Source of the DNA: JADCRZ01 sp965200945
Lineage (GTDB): Bacteria > Bacteroidota > Bacteroidia > Chitinophagales > Chitinophagaceae
Direction: 5' to 3'
NCBI GenBank assembly: GCA_965200945.1
Contig: OZ241749.1
Coordinates: 3,658,001 to 3,722,000 of the forward strand
DNA length: 64,000 nucleotides
The notes beneath the pieces were generated by a model. It had not been told where the DNA came from. It saw nothing but the letters and a program-made list of their open reading frames with translations, and made no database searches. Of the stretch, positions 26,789 to 36,959 are shown piece by piece. Both the position numbers and the translations under genes were made by a program. How positions within the stretch are numbered: position 1 is the first letter of the stretch; every line of letters begins with the position of its first letter.

Positions 26789-27562
26789 ATGTATACCACG
26801 CTCACCACTACGCTCGAAAACGGCATTTTCATCATCACCATCAACCGCCCCGATAAGTTGAATGCCATCAATAGCAAGGTCATGGAAGAGCTGGATGCTG
26901 CAGCAGATGAGATTAATAAAGTGCGTGAGATTCGGTCGGCCATCATTACCGGAGCAGGCACCAAAGCCTTTGTGGCCGGTGCCGATATCAGCGAATTTAT
27001 GCAGGTGACATCCGAAGGCATGGCGCTTGCGAAACGCGGGCAGGATGTGTTCTTCAAGATAGAGAATTCGCCCAAGCCGGTGGTAGCGGCCGTGAACGGA
27101 TTTGCCCTCGGTGGCGGCTGCGAGCTGGCGATGGCCTGTCATTTCCGCCTTGCATCTGACAATGCAAAGTTCGGACAGCCGGAGATCAACCTGGGCCTCA
27201 TTCCCGGCTATGGCGGCACACAACGCATGACGCAACTCATAGGCAAAGGACGCGCCATGGAACTCCTCATGACCGGCAACCTGATCGACGCCGCCACCGC
27301 CCTGCAATACGGCCTCGTAAACTATGTGGTGCCCCTGGAAGAACTGCTACCCAAAACAAAATCCCTGCTCGACCTCATCAACACCAAAGCCCCGCTGGCC
27401 CTCGCCAAATGCATCAAAGCCGTCAACACCGTGCACAACTACGCCGTCAGCGGCTACGATGTGGAAGCCAACAGCTTCGGTGAATGCTTCCAGACCGAAG
27501 ACATGCGCGAAGGCGCCACCGCCTTCCTCGAAAAAAGGAAGCCGGTGTTTGTAGGGAAGTAA
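26789..27562 (+). CDS. Enoyl-CoA hydratase/isomerase family protein
   Basis: A 257-aa crotonase-fold enzyme, most likely a short-chain enoyl-CoA hydratase adding water to 2-enoyl-CoA. The CoA/oxyanion motifs are AFVAGADISEF and VNGFALGGGCELAMAC. The two catalytic glutamates of hydratases are present, in GCELAMAC and in FGQPEINLGLIPGYGGTQRM. The length is typical. It follows the B12-binding gene closely, suggesting co-transcription and a role in acyl-CoA breakdown. Confidence 0.93.
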   Translation: MYTTLTTTLENGIFIITINRPDKLNAINSKVMEELDAAADEINKVREIRSAIITGAGTKAFVAGADISEFMQVTSEGMALAKRGQDVFFKIENSPKPVVAAVNGFALGGGCELAMACHFRLASDNAKFGQPEINLGLIPGYGGTQRMTQLIGKGRAMELLMTGNLIDAATALQYGLVNYVVPLEELLPKTKSLLDLINTKAPLALAKCIKAVNTVHNYAVSGYDVEANSFGECFQTEDMREGATAFLEKRKPVFVGK

Positions 27563-27612
27563 GTGTGTGAACCGGGAGAGAGCCTGATGGACTCGTTCCC
27601 GGTCACACACAA

Positions 27613-27641
27613 ACATGCCACAACTTCAAGCCGTGGCATGT
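27613..27641. terminator. Convergent terminator hairpin
   Basis: ACATGCCAC pairs with GTGGCATGT (9 bp, 11-nt loop) between the convergent enoyl-CoA hydratase and M16 peptidase genes. The T-tract is weak on both strands. Confidence 0.5.
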
Positions 27642-27666
27642 TCATCTATTCAAAAAATGAATTTTC

Positions 27667-30603
27667 TCAGTACCCAAAGATCTCTTCCAGGCTCAGCTTC
27701 TTTACTTCTCCCAGTTTCTTCAGGTCATCCATCTTCACTCTCTTGTCGGAAGCGACTACGCAATAAGTGTATGCCTTGCCCGACAGGTTCTCTTTGTGGA
27801 AACGTTTTACATCTTCCATAGTAAGCTGGTCGAGTACGGCGAATTCATCTTTTCGTATGTCGTGGTCCAGGCCTTTCTGCTGGGCACTCAGGTAAGAGAA
27901 GATGATGCCGTCCTGCGTGATGCGCTCGGTGGCCAGGTCGTTCTTGAGGCTTCTGCGGGCGTTTTCGAAACCCTGGTCGGATACCGGCAGGTCGGTCAGC
28001 AGCTCGTTCATGCCCTGCAGCGCATCGTTCATCTTGTCCGACTGCGAGCCGATATAGGCTACCACGGAGAAAGGATTGTCTTTCTTCACCGGTGTGCGGT
28101 ACGAAGCGAACGTGGAATAGGCCAGTGCCTTCGATTCGCGCAGGGTCTGGAAAACCACGGAGCCCATGCTGCCGCCGAAATAATTGTTGAAGAGGTCTAC
28201 CACCGGCACTTGTTTGGGATCATACAGCGATGTGTTGCGGACCCAGTAGATCTCGCTCTGCACCATATCGTAATCGGTGAACAAGACCTGGCTTGCAGTC
28301 TGGTTGGTGAACGTGAAATTCATCTTTTCAGGATATGTGGCGAAGGAAGCAGGCAACTTGTGCAGCTTGCCGATATTCGCGGAGAATTTCTCCGCCGCCG
28401 CAGGACCGTAATAGATGATCGTATGCTTGTAGCTGGTGAGGCCATGAAGCAGGCTGACCAGGTCGGCGGCCTTCAGGCTGTTGACCTCGTCGTTGCTCAT
28501 CACGGTATTGAAGGGGTTTTTAGGGCCGTACTGCGCATAGCTCAACAGTCCCTGCATGATGGTGGTCTTGTTCAGCTTATTGTTCACACGGGCCTTCAAC
28601 AGGCGTCCTTTCAACGCGGTGAGCGCCTCTTCATCAGGCTTGCAATTGGCCAGCATCTCTTCCAGCAGGTTCACCGCCTTGTCGAAGTTCTCCTGCAATC
28701 CCGACAAGCTGATGGTGGTCACCTCATTGGCAGAGCTGACATTGAAGTTACAGGCGATGCTGTAAAAAGCTTTGCTGATCTCTTCCGCACTCTTTTTGTC
28801 GGTGCCCAGGAACTGCAGGTATTGCGCGGCAACCGGAAGCAGCTTGTTGTTCCATACGCCCATATCGAAGCGGTAGTACAGGCGGAAAAGCTCGTTGTCT
28901 TTATTCTGCACATACAGGATGTCGGCCGCGCTGTCTTTCGAGCGGGTGATCCCTTTTTCATAATCGAGCCATTGCGGTTCCACCGGCGTCACCGGCATGG
29001 CTTCTATCTTCTTTACAAAATCAGATTGTTTGCCGGCATTGGTTTCCACCGGTGTGATCGGAGGTTTGTCGACCTTCACGATGCTGGTGTCTGTACCTTT
29101 TCTTTTGTACAGCAACACGTAGTTGTCCTGCATATACTTATTGGCGACATCCATGATTTCCTTCCTGGTCACTGTTGCCTGCTCATCCAGCGATTTCACA
29201 TCCAGGTCCCATTTCTGTCCGCGGTTCTTGATAAAAGCATCCATCAGGTTCTCGACGCGGTTGGTATTGCTTTCCAGTCCCTGCAGCAGCGCCAGCTTGC
29301 TGTTGGCCACAATGGCCTTCACCAGGCTTTCATCAAAACTGCCCTTCTTCAGCAGCCCGATCTGGTCCGACAGCAGTCCTTTTACATCTTCCAGTGTTTG
29401 TCCCTGCTTGGGTGTACCAACGAACAGCAGGATGCCATAGTCTTTGTACTGCTGCAACCCGGCAACAGAGTTCTGCACTTTCTGCTGCTTGTTCAGGTTC
29501 AGATCGAGCAGACCGGCTTTGCCATTGTAGAAAATGCTGGAGATGAGGTCAAGCACCAGCGCATCACGCGTATTGGCGGCCGGCGTGCGGTAACAGATGC
29601 GCATGTTCTCCGCGCTGGGACCGTATACTTCTTTTACGATGGGCGCCGCTAGGGGTTTCTCGGGAGCGGGGTTGTACAGGTTTACCGGCTTGCTCTGCAT
29701 ATAAGAGAACCGCTGGTCGATCTTTTTGATCAGCACATCCGGGTTGAAATCACCGGCCATGATGAGGGCCATGTTGTTGGGAACATAATACTGGTGATAA
29801 TATTCCTTGATGGCTTTCAGCGAAGGATTCTTCAGGTGCTCGATGGTGCCGATGGTCGTTTGCTGCCCGTAGTTGTGTGTCGGAAACAGGTAGTAGTTCA
29901 TGGCCTCGCTCACCTTGCTGGCGTCGTCGTCCAGGCTCCTGTTCTTTTCTTCATACACCGCTTCCAGCTCGGTATGAAAGATCCGGAAGATCGGGTTGCG
30001 GAACCGTTCTGCCTGCACAGCCAGAAACTTGTCGACGGCCGTGGATGGAACATCTTCTTCATACACCGTCTCTTCCACCCAGGTATGCGCATTGCTGCCC
30101 TGCGACCCCATATCGGCCATCAGCTTGTCGTACTCGTTGGCAATGGATATCCTGGAAGCTTCACCAGAGGTCTTATCGATCTGTTTGTAGATCTCTTTGC
30201 GCTTGGCTTCATCCTTTGTACTGTTGTATGCTTCATACAGACTATCGATCCTGTCGAGATAAGGCTTTTCCTTTGCGTAGTCCTGCGTACCAAATTTATC
30301 GGTTCCCTTAAACAGCACGTGCTCGAGGTAATGGGCCAATCCGGTATGGTTCCGGGGGTCGGTGTTACTTCCTGCCCTTACCGCAATGCGGGTGGAAATG
30401 CGTGGTTCTTTGTGGTTCACCGTGAGAATGACCGTCAGCCCGTTCTTCAGCGTGTAGAACCGCGTCTGCATAGGATCGTTCGTCACATAGCGGTAGGGGT
30501 ACCCGCCGGAAGTTCCCTGCTTCCACACATACTGTTTCTGCGCCTGTACGAACAGACCCGCGAGAAGAAAACAAACCAGAAAACCGGATTTGATAAAGCT
30601 CAT
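27667..30603 (-). CDS. M16-family zinc metallopeptidase, exported
   Basis: A 978-aa protein with a signal peptide (about 1-22, ending FVQAQ) and two tandem M16 halves. The N-terminal half is catalytic: the inverted zinc motif HYLEH lies at residues 91-95, with the downstream glutamate in TWVEETVYEEDVPS about 75 residues later. The C-terminal half (from about 560) has the M16_C fold but no zinc motif, as in pitrilysin-type enzymes. It probably degrades small exported or periplasmic peptides. A large open frame opposite it (27,796-29,652) is a codon-bias shadow. Confidence 0.93.
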   Translation of the reverse strand: MSFIKSGFLVCFLLAGLFVQAQKQYVWKQGTSGGYPYRYVTNDPMQTRFYTLKNGLTVILTVNHKEPRISTRIAVRAGSNTDPRNHTGLAHYLEHVLFKGTDKFGTQDYAKEKPYLDRIDSLYEAYNSTKDEAKRKEIYKQIDKTSGEASRISIANEYDKLMADMGSQGSNAHTWVEETVYEEDVPSTAVDKFLAVQAERFRNPIFRIFHTELEAVYEEKNRSLDDDASKVSEAMNYYLFPTHNYGQQTTIGTIEHLKNPSLKAIKEYYHQYYVPNNMALIMAGDFNPDVLIKKIDQRFSYMQSKPVNLYNPAPEKPLAAPIVKEVYGPSAENMRICYRTPAANTRDALVLDLISSIFYNGKAGLLDLNLNKQQKVQNSVAGLQQYKDYGILLFVGTPKQGQTLEDVKGLLSDQIGLLKKGSFDESLVKAIVANSKLALLQGLESNTNRVENLMDAFIKNRGQKWDLDVKSLDEQATVTRKEIMDVANKYMQDNYVLLYKRKGTDTSIVKVDKPPITPVETNAGKQSDFVKKIEAMPVTPVEPQWLDYEKGITRSKDSAADILYVQNKDNELFRLYYRFDMGVWNNKLLPVAAQYLQFLGTDKKSAEEISKAFYSIACNFNVSSANEVTTISLSGLQENFDKAVNLLEEMLANCKPDEEALTALKGRLLKARVNNKLNKTTIMQGLLSYAQYGPKNPFNTVMSNDEVNSLKAADLVSLLHGLTSYKHTIIYYGPAAAEKFSANIGKLHKLPASFATYPEKMNFTFTNQTASQVLFTDYDMVQSEIYWVRNTSLYDPKQVPVVDLFNNYFGGSMGSVVFQTLRESKALAYSTFASYRTPVKKDNPFSVVAYIGSQSDKMNDALQGMNELLTDLPVSDQGFENARRSLKNDLATERITQDGIIFSYLSAQQKGLDHDIRKDEFAVLDQLTMEDVKRFHKENLSGKAYTYCVVASDKRVKMDDLKKLGEVKKLSLEEIFGY

Positions 30604-30691
30604 ATGGTACGATTAAAGTAAGAGGACAAAAATAGAGAAAGTGACGAGGCTTTGCCCCCTTTAAAATAAAGATATTCTCCGTTCCCTCCTC

Positions 30692-30699
30692 TACCTTTG
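30692..30699 (+). promoter_or_regulatory. Probable -7 promoter element of fumC
   Basis: TACCTTTG fits TAnnTTTG and ends 15 nt before the fumC ATG at 30715. This also argues against a TTG start at 30697, which lies within it. Confidence 0.5.
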
Positions 30700-30714
30700 C
30701 CCCAAACATCAGCT

Positions 30715-32112
30715 ATGGAATATCGCATTGAAAAAGACACCATGGGGGAAGTACAGGTTCCCGCCGATGCGCTCTACGGCGCGCAGACCCAGCGCAGCAT
30801 CGAAAACTTCAAGATCGCACAGGACATCAATAAAATGCCCAAAGAGATCATCCGGGCATTTGCCTACCTGAAAAAAGCGGCGGCCATCACCAACTTCGAG
30901 GCCGGCGTACTCCCGAAAGAAAAATGCGACCTGATCGGACAGGCCTGCGACGAGATCCTGGAAGGAAAGCTCGACGCGTATTTCCCGCTGGTGGTGTGGC
31001 AAACAGGCAGCGGCACCCAGAGCAATATGAACGTGAATGAAGTGGTGGCCTACCGCGGCCATGTGATGAAGGGCGGACAGCTCACCGACAAAGACAAGTT
31101 CCTGCATCCGAATGACGACGTAAACAAATCGCAGTCGTCGAACGATACTTTTCCTACGGCCATGCACATCGCAGCGTACAAGATCCTGCTGGAAGTAACC
31201 ATCCCGGGCATCGAAAAGCTGCGCAACACGCTGGCGGAAAAAAGCAAACAGTTCATGAAAGTGGTCAAGATCGGCCGCACGCATTTCATGGACGCCACCC
31301 CGCTCACCCTCGGACAGGAGATCAGCGGCTACGTATCGCAGCTCGACCACGGACTGAAAGCCATCAGAAATACCCTGCCTCATCTTTCGGAACTGGCACT
31401 GGGCGGCACGGCCGTCGGCACCGGCATCAACACCCCGGAAGGCTATTCCGAAAACGTGGCCAAACAGATCGCCACGCTCACCGGCCTGCCCTTCATCACC
31501 GCCGAAAATAAATTCGAAGCGCTGGCTGCCCACGACGCCATAGTGGAAACCCATGGAGCCCTGAAGACGGTAGCGGTCAGCCTCATGAAAATCGCCAATG
31601 ACATCCGCATGCTGTCTTCAGGCCCTCGCAGCGGCATCGGCGAGATCATGATCCCCGACAATGAACCCGGCTCTTCCATCATGCCCGGCAAGGTGAACCC
31701 CACGCAGTGCGAAGCCCTTACCATGATCGCGGCCCAGGTGCTCGGCAACGATGTCGCCATCAACATCGGCGGCGCTACCGGCCACTTCGATCTCAACGTA
31801 TTCAAACCGGTGATGATCTACAATTTCCTGCATTCGGCCCGCCTCATCGGCGATGGCTGTGTCAGCTTCAACGACAAATGCGCCTCCGGCCTAGAACCGA
31901 TCGAAGCCAACATCAAAAAGCACCTCGATAATTCACTGATGCTGGTCACCTCCCTCAACACGAAGATCGGCTACTACAAAGCCGCCGAGATCGCCCAAAA
32001 GGCCCACAAGGAAGGCACCACCCTCAAAGAGATGGCCGTCAAACTCGGCTACGTCACCCCCGAGCAATTCGACGAATGGGTAATACCCGAGCACATGGTG
32101 GGGAAGATATAG
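30715..32112 (+). CDS. fumC: Fumarate hydratase, class II
   Basis: A 465-aa homotetrameric, iron-free fumarase converting fumarate to L-malate in the TCA cycle. The superfamily signature is GSSIMPGKVNPTQCE. Other active-site segments are TGSGTQSNMNVNEV, SSNDTFPTAMH, and GRTHFMDATPLTLGQE with the catalytic-region His. ATG 30715 gives the normal N-terminus MEYRIEKDTMGEVQVP. It is divergent from the M16 peptidase (112-bp gap) and ends before a strong bidirectional terminator. Confidence 0.97.
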   Translation: MEYRIEKDTMGEVQVPADALYGAQTQRSIENFKIAQDINKMPKEIIRAFAYLKKAAAITNFEAGVLPKEKCDLIGQACDEILEGKLDAYFPLVVWQTGSGTQSNMNVNEVVAYRGHVMKGGQLTDKDKFLHPNDDVNKSQSSNDTFPTAMHIAAYKILLEVTIPGIEKLRNTLAEKSKQFMKVVKIGRTHFMDATPLTLGQEISGYVSQLDHGLKAIRNTLPHLSELALGGTAVGTGINTPEGYSENVAKQIATLTGLPFITAENKFEALAAHDAIVETHGALKTVAVSLMKIANDIRMLSSGPRSGIGEIMIPDNEPGSSIMPGKVNPTQCEALTMIAAQVLGNDVAINIGGATGHFDLNVFKPVMIYNFLHSARLIGDGCVSFNDKCASGLEPIEANIKKHLDNSLMLVTSLNTKIGYYKAAEIAQKAHKEGTTLKEMAVKLGYVTPEQFDEWVIPEHMVGKI

Positions 32113-32132
32113 GAATTGTAATTGTTAGTTAT

Positions 32133-32173
32133 AAAAGAAGAAGGCGTCCCCGAAAAGGACGCCTTCTTCTTTT
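32133..32173. terminator. Strong bidirectional terminator
   Basis: A perfect 17-bp stem (AAAAGAAGAAGGCGTCC with its complement) encloses a 7-nt loop, with A-tract on one side and T-tract on the other. It separates the convergent fumC and lipoprotein genes and can serve both. Confidence 0.9.
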
Positions 32174-32205
32174 AATGCATTTTGTATGAACCGGGTTCAT
32201 ACAAC

Positions 32206-33474
32206 CTAGAAGCACTTGTACTTAAACACATACTTCTCACCCGAATAGAGGTACGATTCCAGGAAATCATTGCCACTGGTTACGAAGCTTTGAACATAGT
32301 GGTTTGCGTCGATGACGTAGTTGCTGAAATTGGTGACACTGGTGCTGGTGACGGCGCCGTTGGTATCATAATAATGCGTGGTGGCTTTCACCAGGGCGCT
32401 GGTTGGCGCCACACCGGCATTTACGCCGGGTTGCAAATACAGGATCTCGAACGCCAGGGCGTTCAGGTACAGGAAATTCTTGACGGACTTTGTGTTGTCG
32501 TACTGATAAACCGCATCGAACAGGGTAACAAAAGTCGTGGCGCTGTTGGGCACCTTGCCTTCTGCCTTGGTCATGATGCCGCCCGACCAGGTATAGTCCA
32601 TCTGGAACACCGTCTTGGCCGGAATGTCCTGGGTGGCCTGCCTGCGCTGGATCAGCTGGCCGGCAGTGTTGTAGGTATAAGTCACGGATACCTTGGCAGT
32701 GGTATCGTCTGAAGGATCCTGGTAACCCCAGAACTGGGTGATACGTCCGTTGGCATCGGTGGTAAAGTACTGGTTGGCGTCTATCTGTATCTTTGTCGTG
32801 TTCGGAAAAGTGAGGTTGAACAGACCATATGTGGTAGAAGAAGAACTGTCGTAGAACACCACCTGGTTTACCCTGTTAGAGGAATTATAGTTATACAGGC
32901 TTGCCAGGAACTGAGCCCGGCCGGTGGAATCGTATTCCAGGATCTTTTCTATTTTGCAATTCGATGAGCTGGATCTGCTGGTATCTTTTTTCCTGAACAG
33001 CGCCGAGAACTTGCCGTTGGCGATTGTTTTGGTTGCCGATCCGGCATCTTTCGCGTTGCCGCTGAAGGTACCGCTTACACCTAGGCTGTCGACCTTGCTG
33101 AGGATCAGGGTAAAGGCACCTGCGGCCGTTACATCATTCTGGTAAACAACGTTGGAAGAGATGTCTGTATAGGAAAATGAAACGGCAGGAGAAGTATACG
33201 TTCCTGCTTTTATGGAAGTACCGAACACCGTAAGCGAGATAAGCTGGTTGCTGCTGTCTGAAAGGCCCGTCAGCGTAAGATACGCAAGGCCGGCCACCGT
33301 ATCGATCTTGGCAGTATCCATCGATCCTTTGTACTGGGTACTGCCCTGTTTAAATTCCCACTGGCCGGTACCGATGTTTCCCAGGCCGCCTGTTTCCACA
33401 CTGTGTTCTTTCTGGCACGAAATGATCACCACCACTGCCATCAAAAGAACTACAAGATGCTTTACGAACTTCAT
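32206..33474 (-). CDS. Lipoprotein of unknown function
   Basis: A 422-aa protein. The N-terminus (MKFVKHLVVLLMAVVVIISC) is a lipoprotein signal with Cys20 as the acylation site, so it is membrane-anchored outside the cytoplasm. The mature part is rich in Ser, Thr and Tyr with regular beta-type patterns. From about 180 onward, stretches such as YDSTGRAQFLASLYNYNSS and VTYTYNTAGQLIQRR resemble the repeated strands of RHS/YD-like or DUF4595-type surface proteins. No enzyme motif was seen. Upstream, 33,475-33,600 holds no gene. Confidence 0.75.
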   Translation of the reverse strand: MKFVKHLVVLLMAVVVIISCQKEHSVETGGLGNIGTGQWEFKQGSTQYKGSMDTAKIDTVAGLAYLTLTGLSDSSNQLISLTVFGTSIKAGTYTSPAVSFSYTDISSNVVYQNDVTAAGAFTLILSKVDSLGVSGTFSGNAKDAGSATKTIANGKFSALFRKKDTSRSSSSNCKIEKILEYDSTGRAQFLASLYNYNSSNRVNQVVFYDSSSSTTYGLFNLTFPNTTKIQIDANQYFTTDANGRITQFWGYQDPSDDTTAKVSVTYTYNTAGQLIQRRQATQDIPAKTVFQMDYTWSGGIMTKAEGKVPNSATTFVTLFDAVYQYDNTKSVKNFLYLNALAFEILYLQPGVNAGVAPTSALVKATTHYYDTNGAVTSTSVTNFSNYVIDANHYVQSFVTSGNDFLESYLYSGEKYVFKYKCF

Positions 33475-33600
33475 AACAAAACAATGTTTTAATAATTAAT
33501 CTGGTCCATCCGGCAACACAACGCTGTTTCGCCCGCTTCGGTTGGGGCGCATCAGGTATCTTTTAAAAAATCACTCCATATAAGCAGCCGCAACGGATCA

Positions 33601-34320
33601 TCAGAGCACCTGTATGTGATCGTTTACGCTGGTGTTGGTTTCAACAACGGGATGGGTGGGAGCCGTCGTGTGATTTTTAAAAAAATTTCTCTGGAAAAGC
33701 AATATGGAAATAACCCCTACGGATATGGATGCATCGGCAATGTTGAACACCGGACTGAAAAACTCAAAGTCTTCCCCGCCATAGAACGGAAACCAGGAAG
33801 GGTAATGAGTATGAATGATGGGGAAGTAGAGCATGTCGACCACCTTACCATGCAGAAAACCGGCATACCCTTTCGCCGGAAACATCCTGGCCACCGATGT
33901 GTAGGTGCTTTCTTCAAATATCAGTCCATAAAACATGCTGTCGATCAGGTTCCCGAGGGCCCCGGCGAAGATGAGCGAAGCACAGATGATAAAGCCTTTG
34001 TGATACTTTTTACGGATGATGCTTTGCAGGTAGAATACACCAAAGATCACGGCGAACAGGCGGAATAAGGTGAGCACCATTTTGCCCCAGTTGCCTCCGA
34101 ACTTCCAGCCCCATGCCATGCCCTCATTTTCAACAAAATAAACCTGGAACCAGCTGTTCTTCCAGCCGAGCGGCCTGATACCCTTGTCGTATGGCGTGAG
34201 CATGGTATGATAATCTTCCCAGCTGAAGCTCAGTGGCATATGTGTCTTCACCCAGATCTTCAACACCTGGTCTGCCACGATGATTACAAGGATGAATAAG
34301 AAAACCTGGATCGCCTTCAC
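33601..34320 (-). CDS. lspA: Lipoprotein signal peptidase (signal peptidase II)
   Basis: A 239-aa membrane aspartyl protease that cleaves lipoprotein signal peptides after lipid attachment. It has four membrane segments. The catalytic Asp residues lie in GALGNLIDSMFYG and FNIADASISVG, and the conserved FVENEGMAWG is also seen. It is longer than the ~160-aa enterobacterial enzyme because of extra loops (for example around HYPSWFPFYGGEDFEF), a known feature of Bacteroidota LspA. The genome carries lipoproteins for it to act on, several in this window. Confidence 0.93.
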   Translation of the reverse strand: MKAIQVFLFILVIIVADQVLKIWVKTHMPLSFSWEDYHTMLTPYDKGIRPLGWKNSWFQVYFVENEGMAWGWKFGGNWGKMVLTLFRLFAVIFGVFYLQSIIRKKYHKGFIICASLIFAGALGNLIDSMFYGLIFEESTYTSVARMFPAKGYAGFLHGKVVDMLYFPIIHTHYPSWFPFYGGEDFEFFSPVFNIADASISVGVISILLFQRNFFKNHTTAPTHPVVETNTSVNDHIQVL

Positions 34321-34445
34321 AACTAAAATTTAACAGCAAATATAGCCGGAAACGTCGAAGTGGCAACTCCCCCCTGTTCGAAAAAACCTAATGCTATGTT
34401 ATATAGTGATGGTCTGCAAGCCTTTCACCACCGGCCCGGCAACCC

Positions 34446-36938
34446 TCAAGACTCTTCAAAATAGATCCGTTTTACCCGCTGCGAAACGCCGGTCATGATC
34501 TCGTATGGAATGGTTCCCGCCCAATGCGCCACCTGCGTCACGGGCAGTCCTTTTCCAAAAACTACCACTTCATCTTCGGGCTCCACTCCGTTGATCCCGG
34601 TGATGTCGATCATGGTCATGTCCATACATACGCTCCCCACCACCGGCGCCAGCTGTCCCTTCACCAGCATCCGGCCGGCGCCATGGCCCAGCCGCCGGGT
34701 GTACCCGTCGGCGTACCCCAGCCTTACCGTAGCGATCACCGAATCTTTTTCCGCCTTCCACCGCCGCCCGTAGCCCACCGATTCTCCGGCGGCGATGTAT
34801 TTGACCTGGGCGATGGTGGTGATCAGGCTCGACACTTCCTTCAGCTCCAGCCGGTTGCCCTCTGTACTGTCGATGCCATACAAACCGATCCCCAGCCGCA
34901 CCATGTCCATCTGCAGTTCGGGATGGCGGGCGATGGCTGCCGAATTGGCGATGTGCCGGATGAACGGGTATGCGAGCGCCTCCTGCAGCTGGGCGCACGC
35001 TTCCAGGAAAAGGGCATGCTGCTGACGCGTGAAATCATCCTGCTCCGGGTCTTCGCTGGAAGCCAGGTGACTGAACACGCTTTTTACCTGGAACGAGCTG
35101 CCGGCCAGCTGCTCGGTCAGCGCCGAGATCTCCTGCATGGGGAAACCCAGCCGGTTCATGCCGGTCTCGATCTCCAGGTGCACGGGAAAATCGATCAGCC
35201 TTTTCTGCTTCAGAAAAATGTCGAACTCGCTGAACAGCGTCAGCGAGTAAATATCCGGTTCCAGCTTGTAATGTACGATCGCTTCGAAGCTGTCTTCTTC
35301 CGGGTTCATGACCATGATCGGCAGGGTGATGCCGCTTTCGCGCAGCTCGATGCCTTCGTCGGCATAGGCCACCGCGAGGTAGTCCACCTTGTGAAACTGC
35401 AGCAGGTTGGCGATCTCGAAACTGCCGCTGCCATAAGAGAATGCTTTTACCATGGCCATCAGGCGGGTCTGCGGCTTCAGCAGTTTCTGGTACTGCTTGA
35501 GGTTGTACACAAGCGCGCTCTGGTTGATCTCCAGCACCGTCTGGTGGATCTTTTCTTCCAGCAGGCGGCTGATCTGCTCGAACCTGAAAACCCGCGCACC
35601 TTTCAGCAGGATGGTCTCGTTGGCAAACCCGATCTTGTAAAAGTCTTTCAGAAAGGCCGGTACATCTTCATACAGAACAGCCTGCATGCCGGCGGCCTCT
35701 TCAAACAGCGCCCCCTGCTTTGAGATGACCTCACCGATCCCGATCAGCCGGTTCACATGGCGTTGTGCCAGGTAACCGGCCACTTCCCGGTACAGATCGG
35801 TATCACTTCGGTCGCTCTGCAGGATGTCGGAAAGGATCACCGTTTTCCGGGCATGCTGTTGCTGCTGCGACAGAAAGTCAAGGGCAATCTGCAGCGAGCT
35901 GAGGTCGGCGCTGTAGCTGTCGTTGATCACCGAGCAGTTGCTGATGCCCTGTTTCAATTCAAGCCGCATGGCGATATGCGAGAGCGTGAGCAGGTGCTCC
36001 CGTATGAATTCGGGATCGAGCTCCAGGTACAGCAGGGTGCACCAGCAGGTGATGGCATTCTCGATCGAGGCATCATCGGTAAAAGGCACCACCACCGAAA
36101 CAGACCTCTCCTCGAACCAACCGGAAAGGAACGTGGTATGACTGTGCCTGTTGACCGCGACAATGCGGAGCGTGGCCTCTGTGTGCAGGCTCCAGCTGAA
36201 TAGGTTGATCTCCCTGACTTCTTCTTCCCTGTTCAGGGCATGGATCTCTTCTTCAATGGGGCCGTAGTCTTTGCAGTAAATGATGGTTCCGGCCCGCCTG
36301 AACAGACGCAGCTTTTCGCGTACTTTCTGCTGCAGGCCCGAAAAACCGGCGCTGTGCGCTTCACCGATGGTGGTAAAAATGCCGATGGTGGGCCGGATGA
36401 TGGGCTCAAGGTGATCCATCTCCCCGGCTTCTGAAATGCCCGCTTCAAAGATCGCCAGTTGATCGCGCTGGTTCATCTGCCACACGCTCAGGGGAACGCC
36501 GATCTGCGAATTGTAACTGGCCGGACTTCTTACAATATGCATCCGGGGCTCCAGCAGCTGGTTAAGCCACTCCTTGACGATCGTTTTGCCATTGCTGCCC
36601 GTGATGCCGATCACCGGGATCGTAAAGCGCTGCCGGTGCCATGCCGCCAGCCGCTGCAGCGCCTGCAGCACATCGGGCACATAGATAAAATTGGCCGCCG
36701 GAAACTCATCGCCCGCGAAATCCTCTTTCACCACAAAGTTGAACACGCCCTGCTTGTAGAGTTCGGCAATAAAAAGGTGCCCGTCGCGGCGCGGGCCGGG
36801 CAGGGCAAAGAACAGCGAAGCGGCCGGGAAGGTGATCTTCCGGCTGTCGATCAGCAGGGAGCCGATCTCGGCGTCGGGGAAAGCAGGGAACAGGTCTCCC
36901 TGTACGATGCCGGCAATATCGGAGATGCGGTATTTCAA
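34446..36938 (-). CDS. MurF-alanine racemase fusion
   Basis: An 830-aa two-enzyme protein. Residues about 1-455 are a MurF ligase, which adds D-Ala-D-Ala to UDP-MurNAc-tripeptide; the P-loop is GITGSNGKTIVKEWL at about 110, followed by the Mur ligase central and C-terminal domains (INDSYSADLSSLQ). Residues about 460-830 are a PLP-dependent alanine racemase; the Schiff-base Lys is in LMAMVKAFSYGSG, the catalytic Tyr in GYGRRW, and SVCMDMTMIDI is also seen. Joining D-Ala supply to its use is known in Bacteroidota. Both halves look complete. It lies close to a terC gene and upstream of lspA. Confidence 0.95.
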   Translation of the reverse strand: MKYRISDIAGIVQGDLFPAFPDAEIGSLLIDSRKITFPAASLFFALPGPRRDGHLFIAELYKQGVFNFVVKEDFAGDEFPAANFIYVPDVLQALQRLAAWHRQRFTIPVIGITGSNGKTIVKEWLNQLLEPRMHIVRSPASYNSQIGVPLSVWQMNQRDQLAIFEAGISEAGEMDHLEPIIRPTIGIFTTIGEAHSAGFSGLQQKVREKLRLFRRAGTIIYCKDYGPIEEEIHALNREEEVREINLFSWSLHTEATLRIVAVNRHSHTTFLSGWFEERSVSVVVPFTDDASIENAITCWCTLLYLELDPEFIREHLLTLSHIAMRLELKQGISNCSVINDSYSADLSSLQIALDFLSQQQQHARKTVILSDILQSDRSDTDLYREVAGYLAQRHVNRLIGIGEVISKQGALFEEAAGMQAVLYEDVPAFLKDFYKIGFANETILLKGARVFRFEQISRLLEEKIHQTVLEINQSALVYNLKQYQKLLKPQTRLMAMVKAFSYGSGSFEIANLLQFHKVDYLAVAYADEGIELRESGITLPIMVMNPEEDSFEAIVHYKLEPDIYSLTLFSEFDIFLKQKRLIDFPVHLEIETGMNRLGFPMQEISALTEQLAGSSFQVKSVFSHLASSEDPEQDDFTRQQHALFLEACAQLQEALAYPFIRHIANSAAIARHPELQMDMVRLGIGLYGIDSTEGNRLELKEVSSLITTIAQVKYIAAGESVGYGRRWKAEKDSVIATVRLGYADGYTRRLGHGAGRMLVKGQLAPVVGSVCMDMTMIDITGINGVEPEDEVVVFGKGLPVTQVAHWAGTIPYEIMTGVSQRVKRIYFEES

Positions 36939-36959
36939 GCGGGTAAACGGTTGAAAGGA

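Noticed and set aside
27796..29652. A 618-codon open frame opposite the M16 peptidase
   Set aside because: It is antisense to a clearly conserved protease and reads as a repetitive V/Q/R-rich shadow with no domain.
34524..35723. A 399-codon open frame opposite murF-alr
   Set aside because: Shadow frame created by the GC-rich codon pattern of the real gene.
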